From the NCBI GenBank assembly GCA_003427395.1, contig BFEA01000028.1:1231568-1295567 (forward strand): a stretch of DNA of 64,000 nt, given 5' to 3'. Source of the stretch: Chara braunii (Eukaryota; Streptophyta; Charophyceae; Charales; Characeae). How positions within the stretch are numbered: the first letter of the stretch is position 1; each line of letters begins with the position of its first letter. The translations under genes were made by a program, and so were the position numbers. Below, piece after piece: positions 11,839 through 22,578 of the stretch. Under the pieces are notes generated by a model that ran no database searches, was not told where the DNA came from, and saw only the letters and a list, made by a program, of their open reading frames with translations.

Positions 11839-12054
11839 GCCCCACGAAAAAGAATGTACGTCCTTGTATTTTTGAAGAACCTATCTGGACAAAATGACTG
11901 TGTTGTCCTTAAACCACCAGTACTTGGCCCATACATCGGTCGTCGGGCCCCACGAAAAAGAATGTATGTCCTTGTATTTTTGAAGAACCTATCTGGACAA
12001 AATGGTTGTGTTGTCCTTAAACCACCAGTACTTGGCCCATACATCGACCGTGGG
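11839..12054. repeat. 108-bp tandem duplication
   Basis: Two direct copies (11839-11946 and 11947-12054) differ at only a few bases. Each carries the segment cttaaaccaccagtacttgg. Its reverse complement reappears at about 12160-12192 and in part at 12354-12375, so the same motif occurs in both orientations within 500 bp. The arrangement could fold into alternative hairpins and may be a foldback element relic. Confidence 0.85.
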
Positions 12055-12660
12055 GCTCTCCCCGCGACTCTCGGAGGTCGGCAACGCACTCTGGGCCGTT
12101 GATGCGATTTATCATCGGCCCAGAGGCCGCGAAAGTTGCGGGGGCGACAACGCCACGCTGCCAATGTATGGGGCAAGTACTGGTGGTTTAAATCACCAGT
12201 CTCTTTCCCAGCTATTTTGCCATGACCCGACGGGTAACCCGGGAGGCCGGCGGGGTTCGGTGCTACCGGACCGAAATGGCTGGCGAGAGGCCCGCGCTGG
12301 TTCGTTTTTTTTGGCGCGCGCAGCGCGATTTTAGGCTCCACATCGATAGTTGAGAAAGTACTGGTGGTCTAAACTCAAGGACGCATCCCTCAACTGGTTT
12401 TCACATTTTCGAGGACACATGGAACGACACCAAAATCCTTGGAAATCAGTTATCAAAAGAAAGAAAAAAAAACGAGCGTCTAAAGAGACGCTAACTGTAC
12501 TAAAGGCACCAAATAAATATGCACATAACATTTTCTACAGATTAGAGTTTGAAGTTAGCGACAAATGTCCGTGGACAAAAATACCTCACACTTGCCATAG
12601 ACAAAGAGCACGGGCAGGATGAATTCTTGGTCGGGTCCTTTTTTTTTATTTTTTTTAGGA
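12055..12660. other. GC-rich fragment with short inverted repeats, no supported gene
   Basis: Positions 12220-12335 are strongly GC-rich and contain a small inverted repeat (ttcggt...accgaa at about 12259-12278). From 12380 to 12620 the sequence is of ordinary composition, with no domain I can recognise. Open frames on either strand are short and share no motif with known families. Confidence 0.35.
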
Positions 12661-13607
12661 AACCTACTTAACGAGGTGATAAGAGCATCCGGTAAGTAGG
12701 CCTTAGCGTCGAAGGCTCCATCTATTGGTGGGAAGCTGCACCTGCTGTAAATCGGGTCCAGTGTCCCTGTACATGATGTAAATGTATAAGTTGGAAATAA
12801 AGTCTAGTGTTCATATACAAAGATGTGTTGATATCTCCTACTACCTATGTATGTTCGTTAACCAATATATGTCAGATGATGGGAGAACCCTATCCATCTG
12901 ATCTACAGTTTCACAAAAACGAACTACGGCATCAAACGCAATCCTATCTATTAGACCAGGAGACGAAACCCTAACTTTGATATGATGTGTGTGAGCTGGA
13001 GATCAGAACAATCGGGTCCAACGTCTCTAAACAAGGATGTGTTCGGTATCGGTTGGGAATGAGGCCCAACGTCCCTATGCAGTGGTGTGTGGATATGAGT
13101 GGCTATGCCAGGAAATCCTAGCAAGGTTGTAAATCCACGAAGCACCGAGCATTTTCATCAATCAATACATGTCCCATGAAGGGAGAACCATATCCACTTA
13201 ATCTACCATATCACTACGGCGATCGAGGCATCTAGTCTGATCCTATCGATCAAACCGGTAACCGAAACCCTAACACAGATGTGAAGCGAAACCCTAGTAC
13301 AGATGAACTGTGTGAACTATGTGTGTACTATGTGTGAGTTGGAGATCGGGTCCAAAATCCCTATACTATGATGTGTGCAACCAGTCTGTATGTGTTTGTG
13401 GCTTACCCGTATCATCGAAACGAGCAGAGGCATTGATTACTTCCCTATGTAGAGGAAGGATTGACCTCCTGCTCATGAAGCATTTATCCCCTAGCTGATG
13501 ATGTGTAGAGATGTCATAGCGCACATATAATCACTCTAAATGAAATTGCCACCTATATCACCGAAAAGAGCAGAGACAATGATTACTCCCCTATGCGCCG
13601 ATCAACC
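12661..13607. repeat. imperfect interspersed repeat units around an atcgggtcca motif
   Basis: The motif atcgggtcca followed by a variable tail (a short 'tccct' block and, in several copies, 'gatgtgt') occurs at about 12753, 13011, 13344 and again at 14520. A related 60-bp block that starts ctccatctattggtggg is shared between about 12716 and 14489. Several cgaaaccctaac fragments also recur (12964, 13262, 13285). These look like diverged copies of one repeat family, into which the large LTR element may have inserted. No gene is supported. Confidence 0.5.
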
Positions 13608-14122
13608 CTACGCAATGCGGAAGAGATCATCTATCCTACTCCCACCCGGTGCCAGAAAATGAGACACGATTGAACATGAAAAAACACCGGGTAGGGAAGG
13701 GGGGGAACGGTACATTGCACCTTCAACCTCAAACCCCAGCCCCAACAAGCTACAAATTCCCCCCCACTTCGCTGATGGTATTGTTATTGTTGTTATTGTT
13801 GCTTGCAACATCTCTCCCACGATGCTGACAAGGATCTTGGATGCACAAACACCACTCTCGGCCCCGCTACCCCCGTGGTCGTCGTCGTCGCCGCCGCCGT
13901 CGTTGTTGTTGTTGTTATCGTTGTTGTTGTTGTTGTTGTTGTTGTTGTCTTCGTCTTGTTTGTTGTTGTTGCTGTCACACCCAATCCCCTCGACATCCTC
14001 CTGCGGCCTCTCTCCCACCATGCTGATAGCAATCTTGAATGCACAAATACTACTCTCTGCCCCACTGCCGCCATGGTCACCACCACCGCCTTCGTCATGG
14101 TTTTGTTGTTGTTGTTGTTGTT

Positions 14123-14159
<37 letters not shown>

Positions 14160-14382
14160 TGTTGTTGTTGTCGCCTTCATTCTTGTTGTTGTTGTCATCC
14201 TTCTCACCCTTCTCGCCCATTTTGTCCAATCCCTGCTCGCCATCATTGTTGTTGTTGTTGTTGTTGTTGTCATTCTCCTCTCCCATGTCGTCCATCTCGT
14301 TGTTGTCGCCGTCGTCGTTGTTGTTGTTGTTATCATCCTTCATGCCCGTCTCACCCATTTCACCCATTCCCTGCTCGCTGCC

Positions 14383-14413
<31 letters not shown>

Positions 14414-14435
14414 TTTAACAAGAAACAACCCGAGT
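13608..14435 (-). pseudogene. Asn-rich low-complexity reading frame (AAC repeats)
   Basis: The plus strand is (GTT)n, so the minus strand reads AAC repeats that encode Asn, Gln or Thr runs depending on frame. Between runs are conserved non-repetitive blocks: a GEQGxxxMGExGxKDD unit occurs three times (about 14215-14390), and an AESxICAFKIAISMVGERPQ-type block occurs twice (about 14000-14060 and 13800-13860). The frame slips between blocks. A related plus-strand frame with the same GEQGMGEMGE unit lies at 37964-38875. Conservation of inter-repeat blocks argues for former coding. The frame changes argue against a functional protein here. Confidence 0.4.
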
Positions 14436-14477
14436 GAATGCTAGGGGTGCTGATAAGGGCAGACACCACTAGCATTC
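14436..14477. other. 14-bp inverted repeat (stem-loop)
   Basis: The arms 14436-14449 and 14464-14477 are complementary with one mismatch (gaatgctaggggtg and caccactagcattc), separated by a 14-nt loop. This could be the end of a foldback element or a former terminus. It lies between the Asn-rich frame and the left LTR. Confidence 0.6.
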
Positions 14478-14767
14478 TCGGGGAGACTCCATCTATTAGT
14501 GGGGAGCAACACCTGCTGGAAATCGGGTCCAGTGTCCCTTAACATTCTAGGAAGGGGTAGTTTGTAAACAAACAGGAGTTATGTAACCGTGCCACGTTGT
14601 GAGAAAACCCGGGGAGAGGCCCTTACTGTGCGCTGAAGCCAAGGGGTACAGTGCCTGTCACTTCACTGCCCCCGCTTCGGAGGTCCTCAGCGACCAGCAA
14701 GGTGTGCAAGTTTCGGAATGCCCGTCAATCGCGCGCCCATACAAGACTCTTATTCACTGTGTTCAGG

Positions 14768-15092
14768 AAGTATAGCAACAAGTGAAAGCAAGACTCTAAT
14801 CATTCTGATCGGTGAATACAGCAGCAAGTGTAAGCAAGACCCTGTTCGTTGTGGTCAGCGAATACAGCAGCAACTGAAAGCAAGGCCCGGCTCGCTGTGA
14901 TCGGTGAATACAGCAGCAAGTGCATAGAAGGTCCTGCTCGCTGTAATCAGCGAATACAGCAGCAAGTGTATAGAAGGCCCTGTTCGCTGTAATCAGCGAG
15001 TACAGCAGCAAGTGAAAGCAAGGCCCTGCTCGTTGTGATCGGCGAATACAGCAACAAGTAGAAACAAGGCCCCATTCTCTGTGATCAGCGAA
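14768..15092. repeat. 46-bp tandem array inside the 3' LTR
   Basis: About seven units of 46 bp built on 'gaatacagcagcaagtg...aaggccctg...gctgtgatca' are spaced exactly 46 bp apart (unit landmarks at about 14814, 14860, 14906, 14952, 14998). The other LTR has about one unit fewer (33236-33530), so copy number changed after, or during, replication. There are no spacers, so this is not a CRISPR-type array. Confidence 0.9.
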
Positions 15093-15419
15093 TAGTGTTT
15101 TTCAAGGAACATGAGTTTCAATGACATTGTGTGCGTGTATGCAGAAAAGACCTCACAAATCTTTGCTGAAATGCCTGTTTGGAAGTAACTTTTGCGGTAT
15201 GACTCAGCAGTTGCTTGCCCATCCACCTTCACAAAGTATGTATCACAAGGTGGATTATCCAACAATGAGAAAATATTTTGAAACAACCCCCAATTTGAAA
15301 GTCCATGCAAGACAGTTCAATCATGACACGACTAGCAATCTTTTGGAGGGCCACTCTTGGCGTTGATCAGACGACAGTTATTCTCAACCGAGGGGTTTAT
15401 GCACCTACTGGGTTTGGTT

Positions 15420-15640
15420 CTCACTTCCTTTCTCTGCACACACTCTCTCCCTCTCGGNACGCTCTCTCTCCCACTCCGCTCTCACTNTTTTCCTCTCTGC
15501 ACGCTCTCTCTCCCTNGCNCGCTCNCTCNCCCNCTTCACACTCACTCTTTCCCTCNCTGCACGCTCTCTCTCCCTGGCNCGCNTTCTCGCTCCGCTTCCC
15601 CCNATTCCCTCTCTCTCTCTCTCGCANGGAGTAGCCCNCN
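15420..15640. repeat. CT-rich tract of about 60-bp imperfect units in the 3' LTR
   Basis: Repeated 'ctctgcacgctctctctccctgg' style blocks form a polypyrimidine tract. The equivalent tract in the 5' LTR is 33880-34075. This copy has many Ns, while its counterpart is clean here. Confidence 0.8.
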
Positions 15641-16119
15641 TGCGNNCGAGCAGATTGTAACCAGGNTGGCACGAAGTCTNAAATGATGTGTTCGATTGAG
15701 CAACTCTCAATCGGCCAGCATTGTAACCCCCAGTAATACCCTGAATGGCAATTTGAAATCGATTCNGTTCAGGGTTTGGAACGACACCCTCGTCCGAGTT
15801 GATCTCGATCGATCTGAAATAAAGTTCCTTAAAATGCCCTTAATTCAGNCGCTTGTAAACGATCGGCCTCTTGAGNTCNAGGAATTAATNGAGTTAAAAT
15901 CNTTCAAACATAAGATAAANNAAANANANAAATAAAACANAATAAAAGANTCAATTGTGCTATATAAAAAAAACAGAAGTATTTGTCGGGGTCTGACCAG
16001 CGAAAATAGTTACCCCCGTCAGCGACGNTATANTTNTGCNTGTTCGNACTGATTTGTGAGGTCAGNTGTTCCCATCAGCAGCANTGGACTCTTGCTTAAT
16101 TTGACCACTCNCACAGGGT

Positions 16120-16410
16120 ATTCTGGACAGATCAGCAAANGTACTTCGGTTAGTCCGCTCNCAGAGGCTATTCGCAGCAGATCAACAAGTNTACTTTNAT
16201 TAGCCTGCTCACACAGNCTATTCTCGTNAGATCTGCAAGGGAACTTTGGCTGACCCGCTCACAGCNGCTATTCTCAACAGATCCGCAAGTGTACTTTGGT
16301 TAGCCTGCTCAGACAGGCTATTCTCGTNAGTACTGCAAAGGAACTTTGGCTGGGCCGCTCACAGCGGCTATTCTTAACAGATCCGCAAGTGTACTNTNAT
16401 TAGCCCNACA
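16120..16410. repeat. about 50-bp tandem array in the 3' LTR
   Basis: Alternating units of about 50 bp contain 'gctattct' and 'agatcygcaagtgtacttt' landmarks and repeat roughly six times. The counterpart in the 5' LTR is 34560-34850. Confidence 0.85.
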
Positions 16411-19148
16411 NGTNAAAANAGTCGTTCCTGATTGCTGCAGAGGTTCTTGATGGGGCTGATTCACCGAAACCGGCTACCCTAGCTCGCAGCAGAATTACTT
16501 AATTAGCTCGAACCAGGGAGCCAAGTCGTTTCTGCCATTCGCTTAATTGGACTGGCTCGGTAGACTGGCTGTATCCGCCGGTTGCTCCCTCTATTCCCCG
16601 CTCGCCCTCTCTCTCGTTCCTACACTGATGGAATCATACCCGTTCGCCAACNTCCCTTCCTCCCTTNTTCCCTCCTCGAACTCTCTCCATCTTGATCTCT
16701 CTCCTTCTCAATCTCTCTTTCCCNCACCTATACTGTGCANGCCTCTCTCCGTTCCGAACTTACTNGCNAAACCCTCTCTTTGCCTGCCTNTTCTCTCTCT
16801 CTCTATCTGATTACACGCTCTCTTTCCGCCAGAGCACTCTCTATCTGGCAGTCCACTCTCTTCTTCCTTTTTCACCCCTTTCGTTCCCTCTAATCCGCGG
16901 AAAACACCCCCCCCTGTGCTNAGTCAATCATCTGNGGAAGACGTCANNCCGGAGGAAGACGTCAGTCTGTGGACGCCGCACCGTGCACCGCTTGGTGCGC
17001 CCCTCTGCCCGTTGTGCCTGCTCATGAACCGACTCTATGCCAGCGGGNTACGCACGCCAGGCACGCTCAGTGCCTTNCTCTGCTAACCGGGGCTTTTGCG
17101 CGAGCGTGNCCTGCNNACATCAAGCACGCTGAATCCGCTCACNTCAGATCTTCCTCCCTCTCTGGCTGTCAAAGAGGCCTTTTGCTTGCGCGTTGCNTAC
17201 ACCGGGCATACGCAGTGTCTCTCCTCGTTCCTCCTCTCTCGTTGATCGCCCTCAGCGNGGACACATCCCAGATNNAGTCCGAAGGGGGCTNAGTACACCT
17301 GGCGNGCGAGTCTGCCCCTNTCTCATCTNTCTCAATCTCTCTNGCTGNCGCCTGCCTGGCGCGTCGTTCCCCCTTGCTGAAACGCGCTGTGCTGGCTGAG
17401 GTGTACGCCAGGCACGTTGTCCCCTGCAGCTCGTTGACCTTCTCTCCTTCAGACGCGATCCCAGGCTGGGTACACCTGGTGCACCCCCCCCTGGTGTCCC
17501 GTTTGTCGCTCTATATCCACACGTGANAGCTGCAGCACGGNTACCTTCGAATCTNTNCGCTTCTTTCANCGCCCAGGCCCTGAAACGGGAGCTAGCCCCT
17601 CGGCACCAGCGGTACTAGGGCTATAGGTTTGGCATAGGCATTTCTTCAAGTGACAATGTCGCCAAAGCCCAGGCTTTAGGCCCGGTAATAGCAGCTCACG
17701 GACCCAGCAGCACCGATGCAAATTCAGGGCCCGCGGTGAAGGGTACCAAAAGCCAATGCAACCGACCGTCGTCGCTTATTTCGCACAGTCAAACCATGTT
17801 GTCGGGATAATTGAAGTGACTGAAATAATCCTCTCCAGTCAATTATCATGGGAAAAAAAATTAGTACCCCCGAATAAATGAACCACAACAGTCTTGAGGT
17901 GGATTGGAGTTTCATACCAGGACATACCAATATCGAACCGCCCAATACCGTACCAGTTCGTGTCGATGTCGATCCAATAGTTTTGCCAATCTGCATTAGC
18001 GGCCATGCCGATGCTGTCGCGATAATAGTTCCATACCAGTTCCGTTCCAGTAAGCGTACCAATGCCGGATCCGAAGAAACGCTCTGATTTACCGCCGCCT
18101 GCACTATTATCATACCGCTCGGTGCCGAGTGTCGTACCGTGCAATAATGCATTGTAATAATACCGAGCGTGTCCCGAACCAGAGTATCGTGCCCGAATCG
18201 ACCGAGCGGTAACACCCAAGCAATAAAGCCCAATCAAAATAGCACCGGTGGTAATCCCGCGTCGGGCATCCATCCCGCACTCACTCACTACACCCTGATT
18301 GGAACAATGTGGCGCTTAAGCAAATAAGGTAAGTTTAGCATGTCAAGCGGCAATCTCGATTATCGAAAAATTGAGAGAGTCGTTAGAATCAGGGTCGTTA
18401 GAATCAGGGTAAATAAATGATTCGGAATTAAACCCCCTCGCGAATAATTAAGTAAAAATTAGTTAATTATCAGATAATCGTGGGTTTCCTTCTCGTTTTA
18501 TTATTTTTAATTATTTTTCTTATTTCTTAGTTCCATTATCGAAAATAACGAAAATAAAAACAATCTTGTCAAAAATAAATTCCGATGGACTTCAATTCAA
18601 TAACGTAAATTTTTTGTTTTCTTTTTCTTTTATGGCCTTGATCCCTTTTTTTTATTTTTAACTCTATTGTCATAAATTCCAATAATTGAGGGCGGTCCCA
18701 TTAAAAATCAAATATCAAAGATTTTGAATAAATTAATGAATATTCTGTTTTTCTCTTCTCTTCTTTTGTTTTTAATTTATTTTCTCATTTTTAATTTTGA
18801 TATCAAAATTGATGATATCCGAGGTCTCACTTCTGCGCCAGTTGTGGAGTGTAAAAGGACCACGCCTAAGCCTATCTCCATCTTGCTGTTCAGCAGGCGG
18901 CTGTCCCGGAAATTGGCTAAATGCGGCGGTATTAAGATAGACGCCGCCGCGGTAGAAGAGGTCGTCCTTCTTGTCAATTTCGAGAGTTAGTCTCAACGGT
19001 CGTCATATCTAATTTTAGGGATACTCGGGGTACCCCTAATTTTTGTTGCCTGGTCAAACCAGAGTACCGTCATTGCACGGACTTGTCTTTGAGCCTAAGT
19101 CCCTAAGCCGCAAATTTCAGGCGGCTCACTGCTTGTGGCCACCTGACA

Positions 19149-19461
19149 GTTAGCCCGGACCACTTCTCGACGCCCCCATCGAGCCCTATCCACTTACGTC
19201 AAACGAAGCGGACGAGCTTCAGGGTGATTGCCCGTAAAGGACGCCCACGTCAGCGTTTAATTGTCTTATGTTTCAGTTTGTTACGAGTTCTGGGGCTAAG
19301 AAGATGCTTCTTGACTTCCCTTTTTCTTCGGGAATTTGGCCTGGATAGGATTCTCTCTCTCTATTGACGTTGGTCCGAGAAAGGTGTCGACTCGTTAACT
19401 TGTCTAATACGAACTCTCCGTCTGGCTCTCCTGAGCACGAATAACCATTTCTTCCTTTTTC
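19149..19461 (-). other. 3' untranslated region with polypurine tract candidate
   Basis: On the minus strand this segment lies between the integrase C-terminus and the 3' LTR. A short purine-rich run (GATGGGGGCG, about 19174-19183) lies some 27 nt before the LTR start and is the best candidate for the plus-strand primer. It is weaker than typical polypurine tracts. No ORF is supported. Confidence 0.35.
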
Positions 19462-19830
19462 CTATCGCCAACCCTTTGACCTTTCTTCTCTCCACCCTCT
19501 TCCTCTTCTTGGAACTCTCTCCTGCCTCATATCGTCTCGAGGGGGCTTCATCCTCCATTTTGGCCTTCCCTTTCCCTTTCGGGCTGTCAGCGGTAAGGTG
19601 GGTGCAGGCCTGGGTCTAAACAGCTTTAACCTAGCACCCGCCACTGGGTCCTTCCACTTGGATCCGTCTAATTCTGCTATCATATAGGCACCCCAGTCGA
19701 GCGCCTCAACCACTCTGTAAGGTCCCATCCATCTGTTGGCGAGTTTTCCGGTCCAGGTCCTTTCGAGAGCTGCGTCGTAGAGAAGGACCATATCTCCTAC
19801 GCTCACCCTCTCTTTCCTGATCCACCACAC
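19462..19830 (-). pseudogene. integrase C-terminal (GPY) module of the giant element
   Basis: The frame begins with VSVGDMVLLYDAAL and contains KLANRWMGPYRVVEAL, the GPY/F motif that defines the integrase C-terminal region of Ty3 elements. This is followed by AELDGSKWKDPVAGARLKLF, a conserved strand segment. A basic tail (KGKGRPKWRMK, RRGRGWREERSKGWR) follows. It is separated from the catalytic core (20110-20520) by a segment with frame changes, so integrase is not expressed as one protein in this copy. Confidence 0.8.
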
Positions 19831-20109
19831 CCTTATCTCATCTCTCTTTACCTTTGTCCCTCTCCACTGCCAGACGATCTGCTGTTGTCCTAAGGTTGTC
19901 TTCCAAACCGTAGGCTATCTGTCTTGCTCGGGCAGCTATTAGTTCCTCTCTGGACATCCTTTCCGCTCAGTCGACGGTTGTCCAACTGTCGACGTGAAAC
20001 TCTACTGGAATGGACAATGTCGCCCGAACCACAAGGTGTATGGTGGGTATCCAGTGCTAGCACGGACCGTGACGTTGTCCGCCCATATTGCGTATTGAAA
20101 ATATCGTGG

Positions 20110-20520
20110 TCAATCGATGTCCTCACCTTTGCACCACTTGGATAGTGACGCTATCAGAGTCTGGTGTCCCCTCTCTACTGGTGAGTTCGACTGTGGGTGG
20201 TAGGCGGTGGCTATTGAAACTCTCGCCCCGGCTCTCTTAACCACATTCTGAACCTCCTCGGCTAGAAATTCCGCCCCTCTATCCATCACTATCTTGCTGA
20301 CACAACCATAGCTAGATAAGTACTCTAGGACGAAGTTCTTCACTTCCCTAGCCGACTTACTCCTGATAGGTCTACCATCCATGAATCCAGTGAAGTCGTC
20401 TCGTATGTTCACAACATAGTTCATATTGCCTATTCCTTTCGGCATCTTCACCAGATCGATGTGTACCTTCTCTCCTGGCCTAGTCGGATAGGATGGATGA
20501 AGTGGCTCTTTGTATTTCAC
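20110..20520 (-). pseudogene. integrase catalytic core, DD35E, giant element
   Basis: The rve-type core is intact in this frame. The catalytic acids are at residues 22 (VHIDLVK), 80 (IVMDRGAEF) and 116 (NSPVERGHQ), which gives D-x57-D-x35-E, the retroviral and Ty3 integrase spacing. The YHPQSNSPVERGHQ motif is diagnostic. The upstream zinc-binding region lies across a frame break (about 20520-20700), with a stop immediately ahead of the KYKEPLHP segment. The enzyme would insert the cDNA into the genome. The core alone could not act. Confidence 0.9.
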
Positions 20521-20549
20521 AAGAGCTCTCTTCTAACACTCCTCGGAGG

Positions 20550-20879
20550 TTATACAGTATCTCTCGACATCCTTATACTGTCCCTCCCACCAGTACAGTC
20601 TACGTACCTTTTCGTAGGTTCCTTTGACTCCTCTATAACCTCCGACCCGACTGGTCTTCGAAATAGATGACCCGCTCTAAGGCAGTACTGGGTTGCTTGT
20701 CTCCGGACATTTGAATCTTGACTCTCCTCTCCTGACAAGTGTAGCCCGATTGTTCGATATTTGCCCTCGTAAAGGTTAACCAAAAATCGATCGGCGCGTC
20801 TCGGTTCCGCCATTGTCACGGCTCCAACTACTATCGGGCGCTCGGCCTCAAGAGGGAACCGAGAAAGCCAATCCGCCAC
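20550..20879 (-). pseudogene. RNase H end to integrase N-terminal linker, giant element
   Basis: It starts with MADWLSRFP, the ADxLSR motif that closes RNase H in Ty3 elements, and continues into RRQATQYCLRAGHLFRRPVG, the region preceding the integrase zinc finger. It is shifted relative to the upstream RNase H by the 149-bp duplication next to it, which is not a multiple of three. Confidence 0.75.
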
Positions 20880-21138
20880 GACATTTTTAGTACCCGATAT
20901 TCTCTCAACTGTGTAATCATAGAGTCGAATCCGTATTAACCATCGTGCGATGGTCGGGTCCGTTAGATTAAAGTCCTTCTGGAGGACTGCTCGGCCTCAA
21001 GAGGGAACCGGGAAAGTCAATCCGCCACGGCATTTTTAGTACCCGATATTCTCTCAACTGTGTAATCATAGAGTCGAATCCGTATTAACCATCGTGCGAT
21101 GGTCGGGTCTGTTAGATTAAAGTCCTTCTGGAGGACTG
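20841..21138. repeat. 149-bp tandem duplication within pol
   Basis: Copies 20841-20989 and 20990-21138 are nearly identical. The unit covers the end of RNase H (ISGTKNAVAD and preceding residues). Because 149 is not divisible by three it shifts the frame between RNase H and the integrase linker. Confidence 0.95.
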
Positions 21139-21739
21139 AGGCAACCGCTATGGGATCTACTCGTAAGATGAACCGTCGTCCGTAGATATAGTGTCTGAAC
21201 GTGTCTAGGCACCGCAGAACAGCTAACACTTCCTTCTTGAATTGACTATAGTTACGCTCAACAGTATTAAGTGTTCTACGCTCAAATCTTAACGGTCTCT
21301 CCTTTCCTTCAGCATCCTTCTGAGATAGCAGACCACCAACTGAACAAGGTCCAGCATCCGTGGATATCACGAAGGGTCTCCTGGCCTCATCGTCAAAGAA
21401 CGGCACGCCCAATACGCGTCCCCCTTCCTTAAATTTATCTTTAAGCTCTTGCATTGCGAGTTCCTGAGAAGAATCCCAGTACAGTTTCTCAGCCTTCCGA
21501 AGGAGCAGCCTCAAAGGCTCAGCCTTCTCTACATACCCCCGTATGAAAATCCGCCAGTAGCCGACCACCCCCAGAAACTGTCGGACCTTGGTAGCACTAT
21601 GCAACGGCGACGGCCAGTTTAGGAGTTTGTCTAGCTTCGCAGGATAAAGCCTAAGATCTTTATAGTTGAGACGGCCCATTGGCTCTTTGTTCTGCTGACC
21701 GTCAAATTTGCATCGTCTAACTGTTTGAGTACCGCGCAA
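21017..21739 (-). pseudogene. RT connection and RNase H of the giant element
   Basis: The frame holds the RT thumb/connection (KVRQFLGVVGYWRIFIRGY), a TDAGPCSVGGLLSQ segment, the ERNYSQFKKEVLAVLRCL motif of RNase H, a YGRRFILRVDPIAVASVL strand, and WLIRIRLYDYTVERISGTKNAVAD at the end. The first acidic residue of RNase H corresponds to STDAG. Its N-terminus overlaps the RT palm frame (21631-22044) in a different phase, so a frameshift lies near 21640-21740. Confidence 0.85.
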
Positions 21740-22044
21740 ATATCGGTTAGGTGCTGCTCGACAAATCTCCTAACTCCTGGTACAACTTCTGCCTCATTTT
21801 TCTCTACTGGTCCTTTTATAGGGAAGTCATCCAAAAATACTTCAACCTTGTCAGGAATGAAGTCCTTGAGGACGGCTACCATGGCTCTCTGAAAAACGGC
21901 TACCCCATTAGTCCAACTCATAGGGACGACCATCATTTGTATCAATCCCAAAGGTGTGTACATAGTCGTGAGGTGTCTGTCCCTAGGATCAAGGGGTACC
22001 TTATTATAGCCTGATAACATATCACAAACCGAATAAATCGACAT
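21631..22044 (-). pseudogene. pol: reverse transcriptase palm, FLDD variant, giant element
   Basis: Motifs in order are YSVCDMLSGYNKVPLD (motif A), TTMYTPLGLIQMMVVPMSWTNGVAVFQR (motif B region), VEVFLDDFPIKGP (motif C, with FLDD instead of the common YLDD or YVDD) and a PGVRRFVEQHL...LTVSRTKSQW...IKILGFI tail. The FLDD...IKGP and GVRRFVEQHL signatures recall a Ty3 lineage that I know mainly from fungi. The enzyme would copy element RNA to cDNA. The fingers region lies in a separate frame upstream (22058-22345). Confidence 0.85.
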
Positions 22045-22057
22045 GCCCGCGGCGCCT

Positions 22058-22345
22058 TCAGCCAGTATGTCGGCGTGAGGTACAGAGCCTACGTCTCGGG
22101 ATCGTCACCGCGTTGACCTTCTGCAGGTTCTGGATCCACCGGATCTTGCCATTCGGTTTTCGTAGGAAGAACCATCGATTAGCATAAGTGTTGTCAGATG
22201 GCTTTGCTACATGAGAAGCCATCTTCTCTTTCAGGAAAGCGATAACCTCTTCCTTCTCCTTCTGGGCGTATTTCCACCCTGCGCCATTCCATGGAACGTG
22301 TGGAATCGTGTAAATCCTCGCTGGTTTAGCGTAACGAGGGTCCAC
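22058..22345 (-). pseudogene. reverse transcriptase fingers, giant element
   Basis: This contains ANRWFFLRKPNGKIRWIQNLQKVNAVTIP, the conserved RT block 2 region. The preceding KEKEEVIAFLKEKMASHVAKPSDN matches the helix ahead of the fingers. A frame change around 22045-22060 separates it from the palm, so RT is split. Confidence 0.8.
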
Positions 22346-22578
22346 CCTTCCGCGCTCGGCGTCACTGAAAGCTATGGTCTTATCGCACGTCCTTAAAACT
22401 TCTTTGACACGTTCCCGCTCCTATGGGGTTAGATTTCCATCTCCGATGTCCATTCCTGCTATCCTCTCTTCCGTTAGGCGCTGCGGCTCCTTTTTTTTCC
22501 TTTCTTTAATTTCCTTCGCGATCTCTCCTTCCGATATCCCTTCCAGCGCAGATCGCTCGCCGCCCACTGCTGTTGGTT

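Larger units (their letters stand above)
14598..19148 (-). repeat. 3' LTR of the giant element (4551 bp)
   Basis: Sequence identity with 33066-37575 runs from tgtgagaaaaccc at the left edge to cctgaca at 19148. The copies differ by scattered substitutions and a few indels, for example an extra 46-bp unit near 15000 and an extra 18-bp unit near 18385. On the minus strand the LTR starts TGTCAGG and ends in ACA. It contains two tandem arrays and a CT-rich tract, listed separately. Many single Ns lie at 15459-17560. It contains no convincing gene. A 149-codon minus frame at 17839-18288 is truncated in the other LTR. Confidence 0.9.

Noticed and set aside
13803-14444. Plus-strand frames of Val/Cys/Leu runs in the (GTT)n region
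   Set aside because: These are frame shadows of the trinucleotide array. Only the minus-strand frame keeps conserved inter-repeat words.
14768-15092. Regular 46-bp repeats, considered as a CRISPR array
   Set aside because: Units abut with no unique spacers, lie in an LTR, and the DNA is eukaryotic.
16969-17526. 185-codon frame in the LTR
   Set aside because: It crosses many Ns, has no domain and lies in an LTR whose other copy shares the same Ns.
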